Below are positions 1 through 11,179 of a stretch of 64,000 nt of DNA, piece after piece; positions within the stretch are counted from its first letter, which is position 1; each line of letters opens with the position of its first letter. The DNA comes from Epiperipatus broadwayi. Lineage: Eukaryota; Onychophora; Udeonychophora; Euonychophora; Peripatidae. The stretch is from NCBI GenBank assembly GCA_028023455.1, contig JAQFVV010000002.1, positions 32,371,725 through 32,435,724 of the forward strand. The letters are read 5' to 3'. Made by a program: the position numbers and the translations under genes. A model generated the notes under the pieces. That model searched no databases, had not been told where the DNA came from, and saw only the letters and a list, made by a program, of their open reading frames with translations.

Positions 1-1059
1 TTTAGATAAAAATTATATGTGCGTATATCAATATAGGTACAATATATTAAAATGAACATTTTCACAGACTAGAGATATAAATGAAGTATTATCCGGGTAT
101 ATTCTTGTACAATTTATTGTAGTAAAAATATATACCTTTACGACCAGATGACCCTGGCCCTCAACTGGGTAATAAATATTTTGAAAAAAGTTGCAGAGGT
201 GCTGTAAACATTGACATATAATAATAATGAATACCAGAATATTATTCAGATGTGACACTCCATTAATGTCAGGTCAGAGAAGCCATTGAGATCCGTAGAA
301 CACCAAATTGTAATGTGGTGATACATGGAAATTACCTTCTGTTTGGAAGAATTTTTTAAAAAAAATTAATCTAAATAATTTCTGAATTTTATTATTTCTA
401 TCTGTTTTGCAACTTTTTTTCGTAATATTTATTACCCAGCTTATGTTCAGTGAGATATATATGTTGTGTTTAAAATGAGTATTATAATACAGTTCAGTAT
501 TATCTGCAAATTCTGATGTCTGTGACTTGGCTTGGAACCACACATTGAGCATACAAGAAGAATGCTCTATATAATATTTAATCCATTGTGAAATATATAT
601 ATATATAATAAATATTAAAAGTTAGCTAGTAACTGAAAATAGACATTTGATTTTTCTTTAAGGCCTCGAAGAAAAGAGTTAGGCAAATGTTTTTAATGTT
701 CATTTCATTTGTTGTTGCTGCAACTGTTATTACTATGTGAATATTTATATGGAGATGGACATGGATGGCTTGTTCATCAACATGCATCAGACATCATGGA
801 GAAATTATTAGATTTTTATCACTGAGTTTAAGATCAGTTGAATTATCAGTTGAATTTTTTTGAAGACAGATGAATATGTGCTTAAATGATCTTTTTTATT
901 TCTTACATTATTTTCAATCATGATAGGCAAAACTAAATTATGATCCTTATTCCCAGCAGGTTGTAAAGTTCCAAGTCACAGCAATTATCATTGAAGGCAA
1001 AGGGTACTAAGAATGTCTTGACTGCAGATCTAGACTTATCATTTACTGATGACCTTTTA
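1..1059. other. AT-rich, no gene recognised
   Basis: Only short chance ORFs and a TATATATA run near 594. I see no exon or repeat I can name. Confidence 0.5.
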
Positions 1060-1860
1060 TTTAGATATCTATAACTGCTGGTCGCTTTCAGGTGAAACAA
1101 AATTGCATGAATTGGAAATAGAATGGTCAAATATGAAATGGGAAATTGTTGGATTTTATGAAATTAAAAGACGAAGAGACCAAAGTGCAAATATTGGAGT
1201 CATAAGTGGGATGGAATTCATTAAAATTAAAAAGTGGAATAACAACTTTATTGAGAGTGCTGATATATCAGAACTTATTTAAATTATTGGAAGATATCAA
1301 ATGCAGATGATTCAGATTTATACCCCATTAAGTTCTCATTATTTTTTAAAAATAGAGAATTTTTATATGGATATACAAAATGCTTTTGATCAGACCAAAG
1401 AAAACTTTTAACATTGTCTTGAAAGACTTTAATGCTAGAATTGGTAAATGACTTAAAGATGAAGGCATTGTGGGTAAATTTGGTTATGGTAACAGAAATG
1501 AGAGAAAACAGACTTTGGAGTTTGCAGAAAAACAAAAAAATTATTTTGAATTATTTCTTTGAGAAAAGTGCTTAATGGTAATGAACATGGAGATATCCAA
1601 ATGAGGTTACAGCAGGATAGAATTATATTTTGAATAACAGAAAACATGTATTTCAAGATTATAATATTCTTAATGGATTCAATACAAAAAGAGATCAATG
1701 AGTTGTAAGTTATATGTTAACGGAAACTAGAGAGATAAAAATTATTAAGAAAGTCAGTATTAAAGTTGATATTTTTAACTTTCAGAAACATTCCATTGAA
1801 TTTAAATTAAAACTTTTACAATCAAGAGAAATTAAGATTTGTTTTTATTTATATTTTGAC
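1060..1860 (+). pseudogene. LINE apurinic endonuclease relic (RTE/'CFDP2-like' type)
   Basis: A broken copy of the APE-type endonuclease domain of a non-LTR retrotransposon. Readable pieces in order, with frameshifts and stops between them: TAGRFQVKQ, ELEIEWSNMKWEIVGFYEIK (1100-1165), VLKDFNARIG (degenerate GDFNA), VGKFGYGNRNERKQTLEFAE and YILNNRKHVFQDYNILNGFN, ending near a decayed SDHR motif. Order and spacing match endonucleases annotated as craniofacial-development-protein-2-like, which are LINE-derived. No reverse transcriptase follows, so the copy is 3'-incomplete. The clade is uncertain. Confidence 0.75.
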
Positions 1861-2355
1861 AGTAAAGTCTTTTTAGTATAAGCTTTTTTAAATATATATA
1901 TATTGTTCTTTTGTGTGCATTACTGAAACAATATTGTGTTTGAAATTTGGTCAACTAATAATTGAATTAATTAATTTCTGAATGCTCCACACTTTTATTT
2001 CAAGTTAATTATAAAAACTCCAATCAATTATTCTGGCTTTTTAGTGCACAGTAAATAAAACTTTATAAAAAATCTATATATATAACAAAATGGTTGTCGT
2101 CATAAATTTTTAATATTAGAAATTTGTATCTGTTCATAATATTCAAATATATAGCGATAAATTTGACCAAGGTTTAAATATGAGACGTGGGAGTTTGAGA
2201 ATGACTTAAACTTGTCCATTATTTGAAACATTATTAAATTCAGAACAGTTCTCTGTTCTAAGGCCATCCATAGTAAGGTTGAATAATCAGAAGTTATCAT
2301 GTATTAGTGTATTTAAATTCCCATTCCTAAATCATTTTCTGGTTTTTGTCTTCAG

Positions 2356-2470
2356 CAGTGCAACTTTGTATTCAAACTGGAAATAATGCAGTTATCTATC
2401 TAGCAACCACCTCATTGATAAATATAAAAACTAGAAACCTGACTGGGGATGGAGGTTTAAATGCACTAAC
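2356..2470 (+). CDS. possible additional upstream exon (tentative)
   Basis: A pyrimidine-rich tract ending GTCTTCAGCAG is followed by an open, protein-like stretch: VQLCIQTGNNAVIYLATTSL and then INIKTRNLTGDGGLN, closing at a stop just after position 2478. It has the character of a helical-repeat exon and lies 2.2 kb upstream of the first certain BIRC6 exon. Ending at 2470 would give the phase 2 needed to join exon 1, but that donor (GTCTGG) is poor; the better GTAATC donor gives the wrong phase. It may be chance. Confidence 0.22.
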
Positions 2471-3924
2471 GTCTGGTAATCACTGATTATTCAGAATTAT
2501 TACAGATGGCATTAAAGAAGAGAATTGCTTTTGTTTTATCATATAGGCGAGTGATTTAATTTGAAACATTATATATTGGAATTATATTTCATTTATAAAA
2601 AATTGTATTTTAATGAAAAAGATCTATAATTTTAGATTATTTTCATTATATACTTTGTATAGTTATTATGAGGCTGAATGGTTGATTCAGTAGTAGAGTC
2701 ACTTTACACTGAGAAAAATGTAGTTTAATATTTAACTAAGGTAATGAAAGGAATTATAGTCTAACACTTGAAGTAGAATTTTTTTGGATTAAAATTGTCC
2801 AAGAGGATTAACTTAGTAGTAGCCTAAAAACAGATTTTTTTAGTCATTCATAACTACTTAGTAGAATACGAAAAGTCATTTTAGATAGTGCTGCTGCAGA
2901 TGATTATCATTAAAACTAAGGACAGTTTTAATGATTTTGATGATCTTTTTGCCACATAGAATAAAGCGTGAAGAAACTTTTCCATTATATATTTCAAGAA
3001 TTCATGTTTTATAAATATGAATCATTATTGGATGAGAAAACAGTTATGAAAAACCAATACTAATCATACCATTCATTATACTTACGTTAGACATTAGTTG
3101 TTGTTGTTTTTTTGCTCATGTTAATGCCATTTTTAGTTTGTTGTTTTTTTTTGCTACAAAATTGAGTTACTTCTACTTTCTACATTTGTGTTATCCTGGT
3201 GATTTCTAATTTGAAACATCAAAGAAAACCTTTTGAGCATTATAGTGTTTTCTCGAAAGCAAGACCTAACCAGAAAATAAACCATAGCATGATTTTTTAG
3301 GAATGTTGATAATATAAGCGCTACCCCAAATATATGACCTAGTTAAGATTGTCAGCCTCATGGACAGATTTTATTTATCCGTTGAAACACACAACAGACG
3401 TATTAAATTATAAAATTAATGAATATAATGTATGTTTATATATATATATATATACACATTACAACTAGCATAAGAGAAGAAAAAAAGATTTCGAATTAAA
3501 ATGATGAATATGTAAATAAATTTAAATAACGATTTTTGTATTTGAATAAAAATTAGTCAAAATAAAAATTATTTTGCAAGCAGACTTATAACTAATTATT
3601 TTAATAAAATTGCAATTTTACCTTAATTTATTAATGTAGTGTGTCTTCATTCAGTCTGATACAAGAATTCTTCTTTCGTCTAATGTCCAATCGTATATAT
3701 TGTAAATAAATCAACATTGATGTAAAAAGGCTGAAACTTATTACTAGCGGATGATCTTAGTTTACAAATTAATATTTTAAATTAAATATTTCTACTTTCA
3801 ATAACACATGAATAAATTTTAATATTCTCGTATCTAAAGAAAATGTTTTGTGATATGATTATAATTCTAAACGTGACATATTTAAGCAATAATAAAAGTT
3901 TTTATATGCACTGTTGAAATTTGT

Positions 3925-4006
3925 AATATTGAATAAATGTAGATTTTTGTATTTAGATAAATATAGATTTTTGTACTTGAATAAATCCTAGATTTTGTAC
4001 TTGAAA
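3925..4006 (+). repeat. short tandem repeat, about 26 bp x 3
   Basis: Three imperfect units share TAGATTTTTGTA(C/T)TT followed by (G)ATAAAT. They are intronic or upstream, with no coding potential. Confidence 0.6.
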
Positions 4007-4349
4007 AAAAGATGACATCCCCGAAAATGAACCCTAGGCTATATTTTGGAACAAAAATTGATATAAGACTTGGTTTTATCTTTGGGGGAACACAGTAATT
4101 TAAAGATTTATAACCTTATCCAAGATTCCCTTTTTTTTTTTTTTTGTTGAAGATTCTTGTAGTTCATCACTTATTTTCTCAATTCTATCTTTACTAAGAT
4201 AATAAAGCCAATTACTCAAGGCTTTAATAGGTTTATAATTGTAAATGAGAATAAACCCTTAAGCTCTCAACAGTCTCAACCTAAAGTCAAGACAACTGTC
4301 TTTACTTACGATTTGATATGTTTATATAGATACTAAAGATCGCAGTTTA

Positions 4350-4475
4350 CTGGAAGTTATAATTGACTATTTATTAGTCTGCTTTCAGAACAGGTTATAT
4401 TTGCCCGATTAATGAAGTTTGCATTATTAATCTCACACTCATTGGTCAAGTTGCAATCTTCAGTCTATTACTTTT
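4350..4475. mobile_element. fragment of the 43.2-kb palindromic element family
   Basis: Shares TTATAATTGACTATTTATTA with the right arm of the palindrome at 43202-43727, and CAAGTTGCAATCTT with the complement of its left arm, in the same order. It is one degenerate arm without its partner. Confidence 0.55.
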
Positions 4476-4704
4476 ATAATAAATCTTTTCATTTATTATT
4501 GAATGTATATCAAGTTCTTTTTCTGAAAGCATGTTGAGTTTAAGCAATAACACTTCATTTATCTTAGACGGTAATTGCTTATTATTCCTTTAATGCAATT
4601 TATTATAGCATCATAACATTTGGAGTTATATTATAAATATTATTTTTTTCGTATCATTAAGATGCATTTTGTTTAGTTTACTGATTTTATTTTTTATTTA
4701 ACAG

Positions 4705-4959
4705 ATATGCAAAAATGTTAAACAGCGCAGACATAGCTCCTAACTTTAATTATGCAGTTTTACAAGCACTGAAAGACAGTTTACCTTTTATTACAAACGT
4801 CCAATCAGCTGGTGCCTTAAGATGGTTTTTTTTATTATTAAATCGAGTTAAATGCATGGATATAATTGGTACAGGGGATTTGTGCATTGATATGTTGAAG
4901 CTAATATCTAAACATTTGAATAATCGAACTCACCCTCTTCATTCTTTATTAAGAACCAG
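4705..4959 (+). CDS. BIRC6: BIRC6 exon 1 of window (85 codons of scaffold)
   Basis: The exon opens after a T-rich tract ending in ACAG, with one base completing a split codon, and ends ...AACCAG before GTATTT. It encodes YAKMLNSADIAPNFNYAVLQ through HPLHSLLRTR. The tract has regular hydrophobic helices (LPFITNVQSAGALRWFFLLLNR and CIDMLKLISKHL), as expected of the alpha-helical armadillo-like scaffold of BIRC6. An incoming phase-2 intron means at least one more exon lies upstream. The downstream intron is short (168 bp), and the split Arg codon is completed by the first base of the next exon. No catalytic motif belongs here. Confidence 0.92.
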
Positions 4960-5127
4960 GTATTTACTTTCTTTATCTTTTTTTTTTTTTTAAGATATAT
5001 ATTCACACACAAAATAAAACATGTTTTCTGCACACGTGTGCGTAACACATTGATATTTAGAAAGCGCAGTAACGTAATCTTTTTGATTTTTAAATGTTCG
5101 TTGTTGTTTTTTTTTTATTTATCTTAG

Positions 5128-5471
5128 GTATGGTTTATACGGAACACCATTTGAATCTGAAATATTTGATATTGAACCTCCAGCTATGCTGAAAGCTGCA
5201 TCCACTCCTGTCACATATGCCTCAGTCATTACGAACAACAACAACAATAATAATAACAATAATTATTGTACCAATGTACCTCCAACAAGTCAACTTCAAG
5301 ATTTGGAACCTGATTTTCGAGATTTGCTTCTGATGAATTCAACAAATGTGACAACTAAAGGCCAGGAAGTTCTTTTAGGCCAGCAAATAAAAGGCCTTTT
5401 AGAGGTGGAACCATTGCATTTTACTTGCAGTGCTGCAAGTGACGGTACTAAAATGGAGAAGTTAGAAAGTG
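5128..5471 (+). CDS. BIRC6: BIRC6 exon 2 of window, with polyasparagine tract
   Basis: The acceptor is ATCTTAG and the donor is GTTAGT; choosing the donor one base after a G leaves phase 1, which the next exon's initial TT completes. The product starts YGLYGTPFESEIFDIEPP and ends LEVEPLHFTC...DGTKMEKLES; both ends match strongly conserved BIRC6 segments. Between them is a low-complexity stretch with ten consecutive Asn codons (about 5235-5264, AAC/AAT), probably a disordered lineage-specific loop of variable length. The open frame runs five bases beyond the donor, so the stop at 5474 is intronic. Confidence 0.92.
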
Positions 5472-5920
5472 GTTAGTTTAATTTTAGGCCTGTTATTGCA
5501 GTGATGATTAATAATTTTTTATTCTAGAATTTGTTTTATATCTTAAATGAAATTATAATATATGTATTTTTTTTTTAAAGTAGTTTGAAATTTTTTATGC
5601 ATTTACAATATTAATCTTATAGGTTTTATATATACAATAACAGAAGGAAGAATAGGATATTGAGTAGAAGTTGTTTATGAAGATCACAGATAGTTTAATC
5701 AACTATTTATGTTTGCAAATTCATCAATATAATATTTAAATCATTTAAAATCAATAAAAAAGGTGTTTCTAAAATATTAATTTTAATAAATCAAATTATA
5801 AAACTAATACAGAGCACGAAAATAATAAAATAAATGTCAGAGCCACTTTGAATTTATTTATGAAGAAAATTGTAAGTTTAATATATAATTCATACTTATT
5901 AACATTATTAATAATAGTAG

Positions 5921-6775
5921 AATGATCTCCATACAATAGTGGTACCTAATGCAAGCTATAGAAATCAATAGATACCAGAAGCATTTAAAACCCTATCTAG
6001 TGCCTATTCATCCAATATCCCCAGACCTGTTTTTAGCTTATGGCTATTATTAGTGAGGTGCCTTGGATCTGGAACAATGCACCTGGGTCTTTGGATATAA
6101 TGCATCCTTCAAGAAACTACCTTTTGCCTATTTAGTCAACTATAAAGCAATGAGCACAAACTGAGAACACAATGTTTTCAATCCAAGCTAATTTGGTACA
6201 GATCCAAGACTCCTCACTGATGACAGCCATAAGCTAGAAACTAGTCAGGATAATGGATGAATAGGCACTATAAAGGGATTTATGTTAGCAAAGTTGATTA
6301 CTATAGCTTGCACTGGATGGCACTACTGTATGAAGAGAGTTGCTACTATTTTAATAGCTTGTGGAAGGGAAAGAAATAGTGGTCATATGATGGTTTAGTA
6401 TCAATCCTAGCCAAAGAATGTATGTTAATAAAAAAAACTAAATGCATCAAAACCTTGACCGTACTGAATTGTGTTCAGATCTGTATGACTATACAGGCAA
6501 AGTAGCTTGGACTGAAAACATTATTATGTTTTCAGTTTTGGTTCATTGCTTTATGTTTGATTATAAATAGGTAAAAGGTAGTGACTGGAGGGATGCATTT
6601 GATCCAAAGATCTAGATGCATTCCAGGGCTCTTCATTGATGGTAGTCATAAGTTAGAAATTAATCTGGAAATATTAGATGAGTAGGCACTAGTTAGGAGA
6701 TTTCACTGCACAAACCTTCTGGCATCTATTGATTACTATAGCTTGAGCTAGGTAGCTCTATTGTATGGAGAATTA
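5921..6775. mobile_element. long-TIR non-autonomous element, family 'X', copy 1
   Basis: The arm at 5921-6200 (starting ATGATCTCCATACAATAG, including the CTATCTAGTGCCTATTCATC block) is complementary to 6480-6775 (ending CTATTGTATGGAGAAT). A third module at about 6190-6355 repeats the right-arm sequence in the same orientation (CCATAAGCTAGAAACTAGTC, ATGAATAGGCACTA, ACTATAGCTTG). There is no ORF. It is a foldback or MITE-like DNA element in the intron after exon 2. A second copy is at 61457 and a fragment near 57140. Confidence 0.75.
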
Positions 6776-7359
6776 CTTTTAAAAAAAATTTTTTTTTGTA
6801 TAAAGAGGTAGAAGAGTAGTAGAAAAGTAAGAAATTTAAATATGGAATAGGGGAATTGAAAAATGAGGAAATATGGACTGCGTGTGTATATCATAATCTA
6901 TGTAAGACAGTCAGAAGGAAACTAAACGTGCTTTGGTAACGTTACAGTATGTGATAAGGTTTTCCATCTGAAGTACTTAAATAAGACTAAGAAGGATATA
7001 AAAGGTGTATGATTGTGTAGATAATGTATGAATGTCATAAAAGAGGTGAAAAAATGGTTTTTAAATATAGATAATTTAAAAAGAAAGAAATTGAGAGAAA
7101 TGTAGATAAGGGTGATAGAATGGAGTATATGTTTAGTAGAGTGACAAAAAATATAGTTGACAAAATAAGTATTGCAATGGGGATAGTTAACCAAAGAATA
7201 AAGAAGATATAGGAAGAGGTAATGGATGTATAAGTAACATTAAACGTTTAGATATGAAATTAAGTAAAAATAGGCAAAACTCTCCATACATTAATGAATA
7301 GAAACGATAAGAAAGAAATAGATAAGGAAAGTTGAAGAAAATGTTACAGATAAAATAAG

Positions 7360-7845
7360 GAAAGTAAACTATAAGACAGTCTTAATAGGGGACTTGCGAA
7401 TTAGAGGATATGGAGATGTAATTGCCAGAGAAAATTGATATGTAAGAGTATATTTGCCTGGATCTAGAATTAGGGATGTTACATATAAGGTAAATAAACA
7501 GGGAAGCAAAGTGCCTGTGTTATGGTGGGGACAAATAATTTGTTAGAGCCATCGGAGAGAGTAATGGATGAGTACAAAGAATTGATTAGTAGTTTGAATA
7601 AGGCTAAAAGAAGAGTAGGAATTGTTGGATTACTAGCAAGATTTGACCATAGGTATATGTTAGATAGGGCATGTTCTATAAATGAGAGATTGGAAAAACT
7701 TTGCAATATTATGTTTGTGGATGTGTGGGATTTTTTTATTAGTAAAAGGGAGTTATACAGTAAAGATGGATTGCACTTAGCAAAACAAGGAAGTGGAGCA
7801 TTAGGGGACTTGATTTATAAAAAATATATTTCAGGAAACTTATAA
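7360..7845 (+). pseudogene. LINE ORF1 with SGNH/GDSL-esterase domain (decayed)
   Basis: Contains the SGNH-hydrolase blocks in order: VLIGD (block I, catalytic Ser lost: GDL instead of GDS), VMVGTNNL (block III, the G-x-N block) at about 7519-7545, and SKDGLHLAKQG (block V, catalytic Asp and His) at about 7760-7795. One in-frame stop lies near 7437; the last 107 codons (7522-7845) are intact. Esterase-type ORF1 proteins occur in CR1/L2-like LINEs and are thought to act in RNP assembly or membrane interaction. The region just upstream (6830-7360) is Lys/Glu-rich broken coding sequence, probably its coiled-coil N-terminus. A related ORF2 follows 200 bp downstream. Confidence 0.72.
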
Positions 7846-8044
7846 AGGGGGTAGGGTTTTAAATTTTAATATTAGCAAAAAGAAAGTTAAGGATGGATGG
7901 GATGAAAGAAGTAAACAAAAAATAGCTTATCTAAATGTAAACGTGGATGTGGAGAGTGAATATGTCAGTAAAACTAATGATAAACAAACTAATTACAAAT
8001 ATAATAAAGTGTCAAAAGAATTTATAAAAGGACAGAAAGAAATG

Positions 8045-8865
8045 AAGAAATTGGATATTTGAATATGCGAGGTGATAGAAGAACAGAAAAATAGTTGGAA
8101 TTAAACAAAACAGTTAAAAATGAAGGGCTTGGGGTATTAGCAGTAGTATAAGCATATCTAAGAAAAGAAGAAGAACCTGCACTGCAAAATTTGGTATAGC
8201 AGGATATAAATAGAAAAGAAAAAATGTGTGGTAATATAGGAGTAATGTCAAAAAAATATTTTAAATACTGTAAAGTATCAAGAACATTTGTGGTTTGAGA
8301 TAAAGTTAGGAAGATAAGAATGGATGGTGGTTATAGCATATATGGCCACTAGAGGTAATCAAACTTTAATGGAGTGGAGCAATAGCATATATGAATGTCT
8401 ATTTAAAGATATATAGAGTTTCAACAAAAGTGGAAGAAAATAATAGTTATAGGGAATATAAGTGAGCATATTGAAGAAATTGATGACGCGGATAACAAAG
8501 AATGGATCACTTTTGCAAAAAATTTTGTCAGAGAGTGAATTTGAGCATTTGAAATTTATCAAATATTTTTAAGGGGAAATACACATGGTCTAGAAATATA
8601 TATTTAACACAATAGATTATGTATTAATAGAAAAAGAGGGAATGAACATAGTACAGAAAATTAAAGTGTTTGATAATGAAGAGAGAGTATGTAATAGTGA
8701 TCATAATTTCTTTATAATAGAAATGATTTGTAAGGTGATCGAAAATAGTAATAAAATTAGAAAGGATAGTGAAAGATGTGGATGGAGAATGAGTGATAAG
8801 AATAAGTTATAAAGATTATATATTTTTTAATTAATAAAAAACCTATAGTGGGTGATAAAAAATTT
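8045..8865 (+). pseudogene. LINE ORF2 N-terminal endonuclease, decayed, truncated
   Basis: Broken frames read LGVLAVV, YLRKEEEPALQNLV, GNIGVMSKKYF, FNGVEQ, KKIIVIGNISEHIEEIDDAD (degenerate GDxNGxI) and GNTHGLE, with strong parallels to the minus-strand LINE at 52745-57110 (EEWMVAMVYIATGDSQTIME; EDMNGYIEETDDVDNK; CNSDHN). The two are the same family. This copy supplies ORF1 and the start of ORF2; the other supplies most of ORF2. It ends near 8865, before the reverse transcriptase. Confidence 0.7.
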
Positions 8866-8867
8866 CT

Positions 8868-9240
8868 GTGGAAAATAATGGTGTTGATAATGATAATAAT
8901 GAATCAAATAAATGGATTAAACTTTCATATTATCCTAGGATATATAATACATTAAGATATAACAAAGATTATATTGAGGAGAATATAAATATTGGCTGGT
9001 CACATAGTAAAAATCTCAATAAATTAATAGATAATTACAGGTTAAGGGATGATATACTGTACAAAAAAAAGGAATTGTATATAAAATTACATGTGAAATT
9101 TGTAAAATGATTTACTTTGGGCATACTAGAAAAACAATTAGAGGTAAGAGCCAAAGAACATAAAAAATGCAATTAATAGAAGATATGATAAATCTGCATT
9201 ATAGATTCATTACTTGAAATATAGTCATAGAATAGATACA
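8868..9240 (+). pseudogene. Penelope-like element C-terminus (GIY-YIG endonuclease relic)
   Basis: An 80-codon open stretch reads KWIKLSYYPRIYNTLRYNKD, GWSHSKNLNKLIDNYRLRDD, followed in another frame by ITCEICKMIYFGHTRKTI and, after a shift, EVRAKEH. The order 'basic linker, R-x-NL-x-x-L, Cys pair, (I/V)Y(x)G(x)T...R...EH' is that of the linker and GIY-YIG nuclease at the end of Penelope-like retroelements, which nicks the target site. The reverse transcriptase is absent. Confidence 0.6.
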
Positions 9241-9299
9241 AAAAGTACTAAACCTTTAAATTATATCAAAGATTCACAAAGAAGACAAATTAATTGTCA

Positions 9300-9452
9300 A
9301 CTATTATTAATTCACTGCAGAATGGTCTCTCCAAGTTTAATTTATCTCCAATCTCTAGCCTCTCTTCTTCACATCACCTGTATACACTTTCTTATTTCAT
9401 CCATCCATCTCACGTGTAGTCTCTTTCTGAGTCTTTTACAATCGTATGAAAC
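9300..9452 (-). pseudogene. 3' end of RTE-like LINE, short fragment
   Basis: Matches the start of the minus-strand LINE relics at 25750 and 46760 (ATTAAT(C/T)CACTGCAG, CTCTCCAAGTT(C/T)AAT, CTTCTCCACATCACC and CATCCATCTCAC blocks). It encodes only the last residues of the reverse-transcriptase polyprotein on the minus strand. Confidence 0.6.
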
Positions 9453-10668
9453 ATACTATATTAAAAATAATTTGAATAATTGTATGAACATTTACAAGGT
9501 TTCTATAAATTTGATTAACAAGTGGTTAATTAAAAATAAATGGAAAATTATATAAAATGATTGTAAAAATAAATTTAAAAATGCATGTAATATTTATTTA
9601 ATGTATTGTTATGATATAGTCAATTAGTTTGTAATTACTGGATTTATATATGAGGGTTTTGATTTATTTTAATGATTTACATTGTTATTGCTTGTTTTAA
9701 ATCCATTATTGGACACTAGATGGTTTTATGTCTGAAATAGTTCATTAGATTAATAACATTTGAAAAGGGCACCAAACCAGGTGTTGACAAAGGCTTTTTA
9801 TGTGTAATATTATTACTGAGATTTATATAGGTGTTATAAAGAATTCATTATTATTTTCTGATTATTATATTAAATTAAAAGTTGAATAATAAAGTAAATA
9901 ACAAAAGTTTTAATGTGGGACTGTTTTTTGATATATAACTACTAATGAATAATTTATTCAAAACATAATGTAATCTATTGAAAAGGTGACTGGTTCTCTT
10001 TCTAAGTTTCCTGCAGAGCCATCTCCTAATCAAGGCATGTGTTAAAAATGACAGTTTAGCTACTCACTACATAAACTTTAAGACACTAACATGACCAGAT
10101 GAAATGTGACAAATGTGTTTTTTATCTTCATAGGTGATTTCCCTGCCATTATGAAATTTTGAAAATCACTTGAAAATGTTTTTACAATTCGCAGCTTCAT
10201 TGCCATACACAGAATGAATCGTACAAATGTTTCAGTAGTGATTTGGCCAATGTAAAACAAAATTTAGTGTTAGCTCATTGTGGGTTGAGATATAAAATAC
10301 TTGTCACATTTCATATTATAACTCATGATCAAAAAACTCTAGCATCGTAAAATTTTTGCAAGACATATGTCACTATATAATACAATTGAAAAATAGCGCT
10401 GCAGGCCACATGGAGAGAAAATCATATATCTTTTTACTGAGATATACTGTGTATTGATTAATAGTAATTTCTTTTAAAATTATAAATTTATAGACTTAAC
10501 TATTGTATTATCCTAAAAGATTATCATTCATTGATTAATAATTTCACTTGTATCAATTTCTTTAACTATGTCTCATTGAAAATCTTTGTTAAAGAAAAAA
10601 AGATCAATAAAATAGCTTTACTATTTTATTATTATTGCTTTTCTTTCTTTTTTTTTTTTTTTTTGCAG
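9453..10668. other. intron, no element recognised
   Basis: AT-rich intron sequence ending in the poly-pyrimidine tract of the exon 3 acceptor. Confidence 0.5.
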
Positions 10669-11087
10669 TTGGAAGTAATTTAGTTAACACAAGTGGGTTG
10701 AGTGCTCAACAACCGTTTCCATCGGTTCTTTTGGAGGGTGCAAGCATGGCTGCTGCGAATATTGGAGCTTCCATTAATTCTCTCACTTCGACGTTATTTT
10801 CTGCCGAACAGCAACTTCAGCTATTACAACAAAAACAGCAGCAGCTGATTAAACTTCAGCAACAGAAAATCATGTTAGGGCAGAAACTTGATGGTTCTGA
10901 TTCTTCCTCTTCGTTCGCAACAGATATTTTATCTCACATGAAGCAGAGTCCTTACTTGATGGTAACATCTCTCAATTCTTCAAAGGAAAATACCTATCTG
11001 GGTACAGGAGAAGCTGACGTTAAACAAGAGTCGCACATTAATCTTAATTGCAATACACCTCAAAGTAAACCAGGCGGAAGCAAAAAG
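10669..11087 (+). CDS. BIRC6: BIRC6 exon 3 of window, Gln-rich coiled coil
   Basis: A long poly-T tract ending TTTTGCAG precedes the exon and AAAAAG|GTTTCA ends it in phase 0. About 140 residues are encoded. Residues roughly 45-75 form the diagnostic Gln-rich helix (SAEQQLQLLQQKQQQ then LIKLQQQKIMLGQKL), nearly the same as the vertebrate coiled coil. The flanks are Ser/Asn-rich and likely disordered (GSDSSSSFATDIL; CNTPQSKPGGSKK). Vertebrate BIRC6 has a longer Pro/Thr-rich linker after the coiled coil than I find here, so a small phase-0 exon could be hidden in the 17.2-kb intron that follows. Confidence 0.92.
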
Positions 11088-11179
11088 GTTTCATTAATAC
11101 TATTTTTTTATTATTACGTTCACTTTTTATTTTAATTGAAAATTATGCAAAAAAAAAAGCTAAACAGAATGATTTACGT

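Larger units (their letters stand above)
1861..4349. other. AT-rich, essentially empty
   Basis: Apart from the tentative exon at 2356 and the small tandem repeat at 3925, nothing is recognisable; a TA microsatellite lies near 3438. Confidence 0.5.
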
